Source: JAAYJR01 sp964540755
GTDB lineage: Bacteria > Bacteroidota > Bacteroidia > Bacteroidales > Prolixibacteraceae
Assembly (NCBI GenBank): GCA_964540755.1
Contig: CAZIOB010000167.1
Coordinates: 21,829-85,828, forward strand
Direction: 5' to 3'
DNA: 64,000 nt
Below the pieces are notes generated by a model. That model worked only from the letters and a program-made list of their open reading frames with translations, was not told the origin of the DNA and searched no databases. Positions 46,609-54,144 of this stretch are shown here, piece after piece. Made by a program: the position numbers and the translations under genes. How positions within the stretch are numbered: the stretch's first letter is position 1; each line of letters opens with the position of its first letter.

Positions 46609-47313
46609 ATGCAAATTAAAAATCAATACGTTTTTTACAGCCCGGTTCTTCTGATTATAATATTAACGGCTCTTACCCAGATTGGATGTAATCAAAAACC
46701 AAAAAGCGGGAATGAAAAACAAAAAAATCAGATCGAGGATAAAAATATCGAAACAACAAACGATGGCGATTATACATTTCTGTTTGACGGTAAAACGTTA
46801 ACAGGCTGGGAGATAACAAATTTCGGGACTGAAGGTCCTGTAAATATTTCCGAAAACAGCATTATACTGGGAATGGGGGATGGTTGTACCGGGGTTACAT
46901 GGACAGGCGATTTCCCAAAAATGAATTACGAAGTGTCACTGGAAGCCAAAAAAATTTCAGGCAATGATTTTTTTTGCGGGATGACTTTCCCCTATAAAGA
47001 TACATACTGTTCCCTGATTGTTGGCGGGTGGGGAGGCCCCGTTATGGGACTAAGCATCATTGATGGCCTTGATGCTTCGGAAAATGAGACAAGGACCCTT
47101 AAAAAATTTGAACATGATAAATGGTATAAGATACGACTGAGAGTCACAGAACAAAAAATTGAAGCATGGATTGATAATGAAGAAGTAGTAAATTTCAACA
47201 CACCGGAACGCGACCTGAATATTCGTCCCGAAGTCAATTTATCAAGGCCTTTTGGAATCTGCTCGTGGATAACAACAGCTGCGCTCAGAAATATTAAACT
47301 GAAACGAACATGA
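46609..47313 (+). CDS. DUF1080 lipoprotein (3-keto-disaccharide hydrolase family)
   Basis: The protein has 234 residues. A lipoprotein signal ends at about Cys26 (LTQIGC). Residues about 55-232 form the concanavalin-like DUF1080 domain: FLFDGKTLTGWEI at the start, FCGMTFPYKDTYCSLIVGGWGG in the middle and IEAWIDNEEVVNF, GICSWITTAALRNIKLKR at the end. Members act on modified sugars or bind glycans; the true substrate is unknown. Its last four codons form the left end of another copy of the dispersed element (47300-47390). Confidence 0.88.
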   Translation: MQIKNQYVFYSPVLLIIILTALTQIGCNQKPKSGNEKQKNQIEDKNIETTNDGDYTFLFDGKTLTGWEITNFGTEGPVNISENSIILGMGDGCTGVTWTGDFPKMNYEVSLEAKKISGNDFFCGMTFPYKDTYCSLIVGGWGGPVMGLSIIDGLDASENETRTLKKFEHDKWYKIRLRVTEQKIEAWIDNEEVVNFNTPERDLNIRPEVNLSRPFGICSWITTAALRNIKLKRT

Positions 47314-47390
47314 TTATAAATCACTCAAGTGTATGATTAAAAACATATACGAGTTCCATATGTTAACCTTAAAAATAATTTATCTTAACC
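47300..47390 (+). repeat. Dispersed ~90-bp element, copy 4
   Basis: TGAAACGAACATGATTA, CAAGTGTATGATTAAAAA and ATATACGAGTTCCATATG match copy 6 (58324-58410) almost base for base. Its left end codes for the last residues and the TGA stop of the DUF1080 gene. It is followed directly by an ATG (47391) that opens only a 23-codon frame running into the convergent dehydrogenase gene, as if a gene once followed. Confidence 0.65.
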
Positions 47391-47422
47391 ATGAAAAAAC
47401 CGGCAGACAAAAATATAAATCA

Positions 47423-48460
47423 TTACAGATCTATTATCGCTTTGATAACATTGTCCCTGTAATCTTTAACAATATCAAAAGCTTTCTTTGATTCTTCAAG
47501 GGTAAAATTATGGGTAACCATTTTTTCTACATCGGCTTTTCCGGCTGCAACAATATCAATTGCCTCCCGGACACAATTGTTCTGTCGTCTTATATTTATT
47601 ACTGTAAGCTCTTTACGGCGCATCAAATCCATGTTGAAAGAATACTCTGATACAGGCGGGATACCAACCAGTACCAATTTTCCACCGGGTTTCAGAATCT
47701 TAAGTGCATTATATACGGCATCCTGCTCCCCGCTTGCCTCAAAAACTACATCAAGCAATAACTCTTCATGTGCAGCAACAATCTCTTCCACATTATCCGT
47801 ATCCGGATTGATAAGATATCGGGCCCCGATCTCACCTGCCTTTACCAATCTGTATTCCAAAGGCTCAACTATACCAATATTATCAATACCATCCGCCAGC
47901 AATTTGATTAGTATGCTCAGTCCTATGGGGCCGGCGCCAAAAATACCGGCAGATACAGCCGGATCAGTAATTTTGGCTTGCCTGACAGAATATACACCAA
48001 TGGAAAATGGTTCTATTAAAGCTGCCTGCACGGGATTAAGCTGACCTGTAACAGGGAATAGCGATCCGGAGGGCATGACAATAAAATCTGACATGCATCC
48101 TTCCAGCTGACCCGGACATCCCAGGAAACCGATATTGCGGCAGGTATGCGGCCTCCCTGCCAGACACTGGTCACAATGGCCACAGTGGACTGCCGGATCA
48201 ATGACAACCAGGTCTCCTTCCCTGACATTTGTAACTGCACTTCCTTTTTCAATGACAATCCCTGAACACTCATGGCCTACGGCAAAGGGATATTCAACAA
48301 CCTGGGAGCCTATTCTTCCTTTGGTATAATAATGAATATCTGATCCGCAAACACCAATTGATTTCAATTTTATTTTTACATCATCAGGTTTTGTTACCGA
48401 CGGGTCGTCCGACCGGATGAGTTCCATCTTCTCAATATCTGTCAATACTACTTTTCTCAT
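47423..48460 (-). CDS. Zinc-dependent alcohol dehydrogenase, sorbitol/L-iditol dehydrogenase-like
   Basis: The protein has 345 residues. It is a medium-chain dehydrogenase: catalytic zinc ligands in GVCGSDIHYY and VGHECSG, the structural zinc cysteines in HCGHCDQCLAGRPHTCRN, and the nucleotide fold IFGAGPIGLSI with Glu at the end of the second strand (IVEP), which favours NAD. It oxidises a polyol such as sorbitol or xylitol to the ketose. It is convergent with the DUF1080 gene. A partial copy of the dispersed element lies upstream. Confidence 0.92.
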   Translation of the reverse strand: MRKVVLTDIEKMELIRSDDPSVTKPDDVKIKLKSIGVCGSDIHYYTKGRIGSQVVEYPFAVGHECSGIVIEKGSAVTNVREGDLVVIDPAVHCGHCDQCLAGRPHTCRNIGFLGCPGQLEGCMSDFIVMPSGSLFPVTGQLNPVQAALIEPFSIGVYSVRQAKITDPAVSAGIFGAGPIGLSILIKLLADGIDNIGIVEPLEYRLVKAGEIGARYLINPDTDNVEEIVAAHEELLLDVVFEASGEQDAVYNALKILKPGGKLVLVGIPPVSEYSFNMDLMRRKELTVINIRRQNNCVREAIDIVAAGKADVEKMVTHNFTLEESKKAFDIVKDYRDNVIKAIIDL

Positions 48461-48533
48461 CTTATATAATATAAATTCATTGTACTCATGTAAAATCTGA
48501 TATACCTGAAAAAAAACATGACCGTTTCATTTT
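48461..48533 (-). repeat. Dispersed element, copy 5 (left part only)
   Basis: On the minus strand AAATGAAACGGTCATGTT and, further on, ACATGAGTACAATGAAT match the left two thirds of copy 2 (TGAAACGAGCATGTT and ACATGAGTGCATGATTA). The right part is not recognisable. It ends at the ATG of the dehydrogenase gene. Confidence 0.4.
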
Positions 48534-48744
48534 ATATTTGCAGGTTAAAATAATGAATATTCAGAGGATTCTGTGCAAGCATATGAAAATTGATAATCAT
48601 TCTCATATTCTATAACATATCAATTTTTTCTCAGAATTATAAATCAACCACTTACAAAAGTAAAAAAAACATTAATTAACAAAAATTAATAATTTTTTAA
48701 ATTTGTTTAAGATTAAAACTTAAATTGTGTTATATTAGCAATGT
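48534..48744. other. AT-rich intergenic DNA upstream of the candidate small RNA
   Basis: No gene is seen here. With the small RNA and the region to 49113 it makes up the 653 bases between the divergent dehydrogenase and carboxylase genes. A TTTG at 48702-48705 and a TATATTAG at 48731-48738 could form a poor promoter for the small RNA; the 25-base spacing is longer than usual. Confidence 0.4.
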
Positions 48745-48877
48745 TTTAATTGAATGTAAAATGAATGTTATTTAAAACACTACCTTTTCTCTGTTAAACC
48801 AATATTATCCAGGTCTAACTAAACTAAACTATGAACAACCGGGTTATCGTCGCTTTAGATAACCCGTTTTTTTTGCT
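48745..48877 (+). ncRNA. Candidate small RNA or short leader transcript
   Basis: An intrinsic terminator (48842-48876) stands alone, with the nearest upstream plus-strand gene more than 1.5 kb away across an opposite-strand gene. That implies a short transcript ending there. The 5' end is set from the weak -7 box at 48731-48738. The last part contains a 20-codon frame (ATG 48831, MNNRVIVALDNPFF...) that overlaps the terminator stem, preceded by repeated ACTAA. It may be an orphan RNA or an attenuated leader of the carboxylase operon 240 bases downstream. No match to a known RNA family was made. Confidence 0.4.
48842..48876 (+). terminator. Orphan intrinsic terminator
   Basis: CGGGTTATC and GATAACCCG form a perfect nine-base stem with a nine-base loop, followed by G and a run of eight T. 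It is one of the best terminators in the window and is not attached to any protein gene. Confidence 0.85.
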
Positions 48878-48975
48878 TTTCTTACAATTTTAGAATGTTT
48901 ACTTTAGATATTCTAAAACCAATTTTAAAAAATTATATCTCATCACCGCTATTGACATTTATTAACACATTTTGA

Positions 48976-49006
48976 TTTGCATTGTTGATTACATGGCGTA
49001 ATTTCA
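48976..49006 (+). promoter_or_regulatory. Probable promoter of the carboxylase operon
   Basis: TTTG (48976-48979) and TAATTTCA (48999-49006) are 19 bases apart. The spacing is ideal and the -7 box matches TAnnTT but ends CA rather than TG. Transcription would start about 100 bases before ATG 49114, downstream of the orphan terminator. Confidence 0.45.
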
Positions 49007-49113
49007 GCCGCTACAAATAAGATTAATTTTTTTAACGATATTTGTCGCGAATTTAAACATGAGTTGTGTATTTATGACAGATATAAACTTTATTGAATTA
49101 TAATTCTGTAAAA

Positions 49114-50619
49114 ATGAATCACATAAAAAAAATCCTGGTAGCCAATCGTGGAGAAATAGCGATCCGTATCATGCGTACCTGCAGAGAGATGAACATACAT
49201 ACGGTAGCGGTTTTTTCGGAGGCTGACCGCACTTCCTTACATGTCAGATATGCCGAGGAAGCATACTGTATTGGCCCGGCGCCTTCTGCAGAAAGCTATT
49301 TGAACATTGAAAAAATAATCGAAGTAGCCAAGATCTCCAGGGCTGACGCAATACATCCGGGCTATGGATTTTTATCCGAAAATGCCCGCTTCGCGGAAAG
49401 ATGCATACAGGAAGGGATTATATTCATAGGTCCCTCACCAGAGGTAATAGCACAGATGGGAGACAAGATCATGGCCCGCGCAGTGATGCTAAAGGCCGGA
49501 ATACCTGTTGTTCCGGGAACAGAAGGAAGCATGAATTCTCTCCATGAAGCTCTTAAATCCATTGAAGAGATTGGCCTGCCCGTTATTATTAAAGCTTCTG
49601 CCGGGGGCGGAGGCAAAGGAATGAGGTTAATAAATAAAAAATCAGAAATTTATAGCGGATTGACGGGATCGCGTTCTGAAGCCAGGAGCGCCTTCGGAGA
49701 CGATTCGGTATATATTGAAAAGTATATATCATCTCCTCATCACATTGAATTTCAAATACTTGGTGACCAATACGGAAATGTTATACACCTTTTTGAACGT
49801 GAATGTTCAATACAGAGACGCCATCAGAAAATGATCGAGGAAACCCCCTCTCCTCTTATGACTCCCGAACTAAGGGATGAAATGGGAAAAGTAGCGGTAA
49901 AAGCAGCAAAAGCTATGAATTATACCGGAGCCGGCACTATTGAATTCCTCGTTGACAGCGACCTCAACTACTATTTTCTTGAGATGAACACACGTCTTCA
50001 GGTGGAACATCCCATAACTGAAAGGGTTACCGGTATTGACATAGTCAAACAACAAATCAAAATCGCTGAAGGCGAGCCTTTGAAATATATCCAGGAAAAC
50101 CTCACTCAAAACGGCCACTCGATAGAATGCCGTATTTATGCTGAAGATCCTGACAATCAATTTATGCCCAGCCCGGGCAAGATCCATAAAATATCAGAAC
50201 CACTGGGACTAGGTGTCAGAACTGATGGATACGTTTACGAGGGTTATGATATTCCGATACATTATGACCCTATGATCTCGAAACTGATTGTGTGGGGCGA
50301 TACCAGAGATGAAGCTATATGCAGAATGCGGAGGGCTTTATATGAATATAAAATCACAGGTGTTAGAACATCCATAAAATTCATGGAAAGGATAATGAAT
50401 AATACTAATTTCATTAAAGGAAAGTACGACACCCACTTCATTGAAAAAAATCAGGATCAACTCCTGAAAAACAAGCCCCCAAAAGATAGCGAAGACATGG
50501 TAATCATAGCGGCGTATATCGACTATCTCGACAGGATCAGCAGGGCACAATTCAACCACAAAGCCTTTGTGCCTGCTCAAAGCCGCTGGAAAAAATTATC
50601 ACAATTGAATAATTTTTAG
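49114..50619 (+). CDS. accC: Biotin carboxylase subunit of acyl-CoA carboxylase
   Basis: The protein has 501 residues. The biotin carboxylase N-domain (KILVANRGEIAIRIMRTCRE), the ATP-grasp domain (KASAGGGGKGMRL, HHIEFQILGDQ, ERECSIQRRHQKMIEE, EMNTRLQVEHPITE) and the C-domain (IECRIYAEDP, FMPSPGKI, YDPMISKLIVWG) are all complete. It carboxylates the biotin on the carrier protein with bicarbonate and ATP. It is followed after eight bases by the carrier gene and then by the carboxyltransferase; the set resembles propionyl-CoA carboxylase more than acetyl-CoA carboxylase. ATG 49114 is preferred over an upstream TTG. Confidence 0.95.
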   Translation: MNHIKKILVANRGEIAIRIMRTCREMNIHTVAVFSEADRTSLHVRYAEEAYCIGPAPSAESYLNIEKIIEVAKISRADAIHPGYGFLSENARFAERCIQEGIIFIGPSPEVIAQMGDKIMARAVMLKAGIPVVPGTEGSMNSLHEALKSIEEIGLPVIIKASAGGGGKGMRLINKKSEIYSGLTGSRSEARSAFGDDSVYIEKYISSPHHIEFQILGDQYGNVIHLFERECSIQRRHQKMIEETPSPLMTPELRDEMGKVAVKAAKAMNYTGAGTIEFLVDSDLNYYFLEMNTRLQVEHPITERVTGIDIVKQQIKIAEGEPLKYIQENLTQNGHSIECRIYAEDPDNQFMPSPGKIHKISEPLGLGVRTDGYVYEGYDIPIHYDPMISKLIVWGDTRDEAICRMRRALYEYKITGVRTSIKFMERIMNNTNFIKGKYDTHFIEKNQDQLLKNKPPKDSEDMVIIAAYIDYLDRISRAQFNHKAFVPAQSRWKKLSQLNNF

Positions 50620-50627
50620 CAGGATTC

Positions 50628-51137
50628 ATGACATTCGAAATAAAAATAAATGACCGTACAGCATGGGTTAACCTGCTCGGTCAAAATGGCAATCTTCTCA
50701 AAGTAGAGGTAGATGGTAAAATATATCAGGTTGATCTGCTTCATACTTCCGACGGAACATTCTCAATCCTTGAAGGAGGTAATTCTTATAACATTGAACT
50801 TGTTCCGGGCAAACAACCAAAAAAATATACAGCCCATACTCTCTATAACACCTATGACATCACAATTATTGATGCTGAAGCCCGGTATCTCATAAACAGG
50901 GAGACCAACGGCAAAGGCACCGCCTCAAAGAAGATCTCATCACCTATGCCGGGAAAAGTAGTTAAAGTCCTGGTAAAGGAGGGTGATATAATAAAAGCCG
51001 GCGAGACAGCTATAATTATCTCTGCAATGAAAATGGAAAGCGAATATAAAGCTCTTTCCGATGGCGTTGTAAAAAAAGTTAATGTAACTGTCGGAGAGGC
51101 TGTACAGGCGGATCAAATACTTGTAGAACTGGAATAA
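50628..51137 (+). CDS. Biotin carboxyl carrier protein of the carboxylase
   Basis: The protein has 169 residues. Residues about 1-85 form a beta-rich N-terminal part, and about 98-169 the biotinyl domain with the attachment motif SAMKMES (Lys near 136) and the PMPGKVVKVLVKEGD start. It carries CO2 between the carboxylase and the carboxyltransferase. It lies eight bases after accC and 12 bases before the beta-subunit gene. Confidence 0.95.
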   Translation: MTFEIKINDRTAWVNLLGQNGNLLKVEVDGKIYQVDLLHTSDGTFSILEGGNSYNIELVPGKQPKKYTAHTLYNTYDITIIDAEARYLINRETNGKGTASKKISSPMPGKVVKVLVKEGDIIKAGETAIIISAMKMESEYKALSDGVVKKVNVTVGEAVQADQILVELE

Positions 51138-51149
51138 ACAAAAAATTTT

Positions 51150-52685
51150 ATGGATGATTTACAAAAAAAATATGACCAGCTCAATGAGTTAAACCTTAAG
51201 GCAGAGCTGGGCGGAGGAAAAGAACGCATTGAAAAACAACATACAGCAGGGAAAAAGACGGCCCGTGAAAGGATTGACCAATTGCTTGACCCCGGAACAT
51301 TTGTTGAAATAGACAAGCTCGTAACCCATCATAATCACAATTTCGGAATGCAGGACAATAAAATATTGGGGGACGGTGTAGTTTCCGGCTATGGAAAAAT
51401 AAATGAAAGACTGGTTTATGTATTTGCGCAGGATTTCACAGTTTTCGGCGGTTCTCTGAGCCGGTCCAATGCCAATAAGATTGTTAAAATACAAGATCTT
51501 GCCCTGAAAATGGGAGCTCCCTTAATAGGCCTCAACGATTCCGGTGGAGCCCGTATCCAGGAGGGGGTTGAAAGCCTGGCCGGCTATGCTGACATATTTT
51601 ACAATAATGTAATGTCATCAGGCGTAATACCTCAGATTTCGGCAATTCTGGGACCCTGTGCCGGAGGGGCGGTTTACTCTCCTGCCCTGACAGATTTCAT
51701 TTTTATGGTTAACGGGCAAAGCCATATGTTTGTTACAGGACCGGATGTTATTAAAACAGTTACGCATGAGGAAGTTACCAAAGAAGAACTGGGAGGTGCA
51801 GTTACTCACAGTACAAAAAGCGGAGTAGCTCATTTTTCGGGCGACAGTGAAGAACAGGTGCTGATGATGATCCGCGAGCTGATCAGTTTTATACCTTCAA
51901 ATAATCTCGAAGATCCGCCTGTCAAATCGACAATTGATCCTTCCGACCGTGAAATCGAAGAGCTCCAAACCCTTGTACCTCCCGATCCTAATAAACCTTA
52001 CGACATGCACGAAATAATCCAGAATGTTATTGATAATAAGCATTTTCTGGAGGTGCAACCACAATATGGCCAGAATATTATCACAGGATTTGCGCGTTTT
52101 GCAGGCCATTCTGTGGGGATTGTAGCAAACCAGCCGTCTCATTTGGCGGGAGTCCTTGACATTAACTGTTCTGTGAAAGCTGCACGTTTCGTCCGTTTCT
52201 GCGACGCATTTAACCTGCCATTGGTAACATTTGTAGATGTGCCGGGATTTATGCCGGGAATAAACCAGGAATTCGGAGGAATTATAAAACACGGAGCCAA
52301 ATTACTTTATGCATTTTGCGAAGCTACTGTACCGAAAATTACAATAATTACCCGAAAAGCATACGGAGGAGCCTACGATGTAATGTCCAGCAAACATATC
52401 GGAGCCGACGCAAACTTCACATACCCTACAGCCGAAATTGCAGTAATGGGTCCTGAAGGCGCAATTAATATTCTATACAGGAAGTTAAATGAAAAAGAGA
52501 AAACTGAAGCTGTGGAGGAATACCGGGCAAAATTTGCAAATCCTTTCAGGGCGGCTTCTCTTGGTTATATAGATGAAATAATTCAGCCTAAGAATACTCG
52601 TGAAAAAATCATTGAAGCTCTTGAAATGACGCGAAATAAAAGAAAATCAAACCCTCCAAAAAAACATGGCAATATTCCATTATAG
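51150..52685 (+). CDS. Acyl-CoA (propionyl-CoA-type) carboxylase beta subunit
   Basis: The protein has 511 residues. The two crotonase-like halves of the carboxyltransferase are clear: KKTARERIDQLLDPGTFVEI, FGGSLSRSNANKIVKIQDLA, GLNDSGGARIQEGVESLAGY and GPCAGGAVYSPALTDFIFMV in the first; VDVPGFMPGINQEFGGIIKHG and TRKAYGGAYDVMSSKHIGAD in the second. The length and motifs fit PccB or the MmdA carboxyltransferase of methylmalonyl-CoA decarboxylase. With its own biotin carboxylase encoded upstream, a propionyl-CoA carboxylase is the better reading. It works in propionate or methylmalonyl-CoA metabolism. Confidence 0.95.
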   Translation: MDDLQKKYDQLNELNLKAELGGGKERIEKQHTAGKKTARERIDQLLDPGTFVEIDKLVTHHNHNFGMQDNKILGDGVVSGYGKINERLVYVFAQDFTVFGGSLSRSNANKIVKIQDLALKMGAPLIGLNDSGGARIQEGVESLAGYADIFYNNVMSSGVIPQISAILGPCAGGAVYSPALTDFIFMVNGQSHMFVTGPDVIKTVTHEEVTKEELGGAVTHSTKSGVAHFSGDSEEQVLMMIRELISFIPSNNLEDPPVKSTIDPSDREIEELQTLVPPDPNKPYDMHEIIQNVIDNKHFLEVQPQYGQNIITGFARFAGHSVGIVANQPSHLAGVLDINCSVKAARFVRFCDAFNLPLVTFVDVPGFMPGINQEFGGIIKHGAKLLYAFCEATVPKITIITRKAYGGAYDVMSSKHIGADANFTYPTAEIAVMGPEGAINILYRKLNEKEKTEAVEEYRAKFANPFRAASLGYIDEIIQPKNTREKIIEALEMTRNKRKSNPPKKHGNIPL

Positions 52686-52871
52686 AGAGAATCTGTTTTA
52701 TTTTTGCTGAGCAAGTTAAATCCCCGTTAATCAACAGGGAATAAAACTTCCGGCATCAGGCTGGCCGGGCATATCAATCAGAAGATTATTCCGCAGGACA
52801 CCGGAATACAGGTAATACCCCCTGAATTTGACGCATAATAAAAATCTTACCTGTTAAAATCCAATAATCTG

Positions 52872-52902
52872 TTTGATTAATATTTTTTTATTTATATTTT
52901 TG
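52872..52902 (+). promoter_or_regulatory. Promoter of the rpsF-rpsR-rplI operon
   Basis: TTTG (52872-52875), a 19-base spacer and TATTTTTG (52895-52902) form a full consensus Bacteroidota promoter. Transcription should start near 52909, about 32 bases before rpsF. Confidence 0.8.
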
Positions 52903-52940
52903 CGCTTCCAAAATTTAGAAGTGTTTAATAATAAAAATTA

Positions 52941-53300
52941 ATGAGCATGTTAAATCAGTATGAAACCGTTTTCATTTGTACTCCCGTTTTATCTGAGCCA
53001 CAGATAAAGGAAACGGTAAAAAAATTCAAGGGCCTGATTACCTCCAATGGCGGGGAACTGGTTCATGAAGAGGATTGGGGCATGAAAAAACTGGCTTACC
53101 CCATTCAGCATAAATCAACCGGCTTTTTCTATTTATTCGAATTTAAAAGCAGTCCGGAATTCATTAACAAATTTGAAATTGAGTTTCGGCGTGATGAAAG
53201 GGTAATTAGATTCATGACTGTAAAATTGGATAAGTATGCAATAGAATACAGCGAGAAAAGAAGAAGATTACAAAAAGAAAAAACTAAAAAGGAAGCATAA
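52941..53300 (+). CDS. rpsF: 30S ribosomal protein S6
   Basis: The protein has 119 residues. S6 features are clear: NQYETVFICTPVLSEPQIKE at the start, GGELVHEEDWGMKKLAYPI in the middle and DERVIRFMTVKLDKYA near the end. It binds the 16S platform with S18, encoded three bases downstream. Confidence 0.97.
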   Translation: MSMLNQYETVFICTPVLSEPQIKETVKKFKGLITSNGGELVHEEDWGMKKLAYPIQHKSTGFFYLFEFKSSPEFINKFEIEFRRDERVIRFMTVKLDKYAIEYSEKRRRLQKEKTKKEA

Positions 53301-53303
53301 AAA

Positions 53304-53573
53304 ATGGCACAAAATACAAGTGAAATAAGATATCTTACCCCCCCCTCAGTCGAGATAAAAAAGAAAAAATATTGCCGTTTCCGGAAAAACGGAATCAAAT
53401 ATGTTGATTATAAAGACCCGGAATTTCTGAAAAAATTTCTTAATGAGCAGGGGAAATTATTACCCCGCCGTATCACGGGAACTTCCCTTAAGTACCAGCG
53501 CAAAGTGGGACAGGCTGTAAAAAGGGCGCGTCACCTTGCATTATTGCCTTATGTAGCTGATATGCTGAAATAG
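53304..53573 (+). CDS. rpsR: 30S ribosomal protein S18
   Basis: The protein has 89 residues. The S18 core is present: KKKYCRFRKNGIKYVDYKD, then LLPRRITGTSLKYQRKVGQA and VKRARHLALLPYV. It forms a dimer with S6 on the small subunit. It starts three bases after rpsF. Confidence 0.97.
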   Translation: MAQNTSEIRYLTPPSVEIKKKKYCRFRKNGIKYVDYKDPEFLKKFLNEQGKLLPRRITGTSLKYQRKVGQAVKRARHLALLPYVADMLK

Positions 53574-53656
53574 CAAAATACATAAAGGCAAACCTGCTAT
53601 AGTCCGGCCATTAGTCCGGATCACAAACAATAATAATAACAAAAGAAGTATTTGAA

Positions 53657-54103
53657 ATGGAAATTATTTTATTAGATGACGTTGAGCGGCTGGGCAGCAA
53701 AGATGAAATAGTAACTGTCAAAGACGGTTATGCCCGTAATTATCTTATTCCGAAAAAAAAGGCCATTGCTGCCAGTGATTCTGCAAAAAAGATATTGAAA
53801 GAAAACATTAAACAACGTGCGCATAAGGAAGAACGCCTCAGAGAAGAGGCTCAGGCTGTGGCTGAAAAACTTAGTAATAAAAAAGTTAAAATTGGAGCCA
53901 AGGTAAGCTCATCAGGTAAAATTTATGGTTCGGTTAATACTATTCAATTAGCTGAAGCAATCAACAAAAAAGGATTTCAAATAGACCGGAAACAGATTAC
54001 CCTGCCTGAAGATGCCATTAAAGAGGTGGGTACATATACTGCAAAGATCAAACTCTTTAAGGATATTGTAATGGATCTCAATTTTGAGGTCTTTGGAGAA
54101 TAA
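53657..54103 (+). CDS. rplI: 50S ribosomal protein L9
   Basis: The protein has 148 residues. The N-domain has the L9 signature GSKDEIVTVKDGYARNYLIP, a long helix links to the C-domain (KVKIGAKVSSSGKIYGSVN, then GTYTAKIKLFKDI). It is the last gene of the rpsF-rpsR-rplI operon, 83 bases after rpsR, and is convergent with the LptD-like gene. Confidence 0.97.
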   Translation: MEIILLDDVERLGSKDEIVTVKDGYARNYLIPKKKAIAASDSAKKILKENIKQRAHKEERLREEAQAVAEKLSNKKVKIGAKVSSSGKIYGSVNTIQLAEAINKKGFQIDRKQITLPEDAIKEVGTYTAKIKLFKDIVMDLNFEVFGE

Positions 54104-54144
54104 AAATACCTAAAATTTCAATCCGGTTCCCGCAAGACTCTTTT

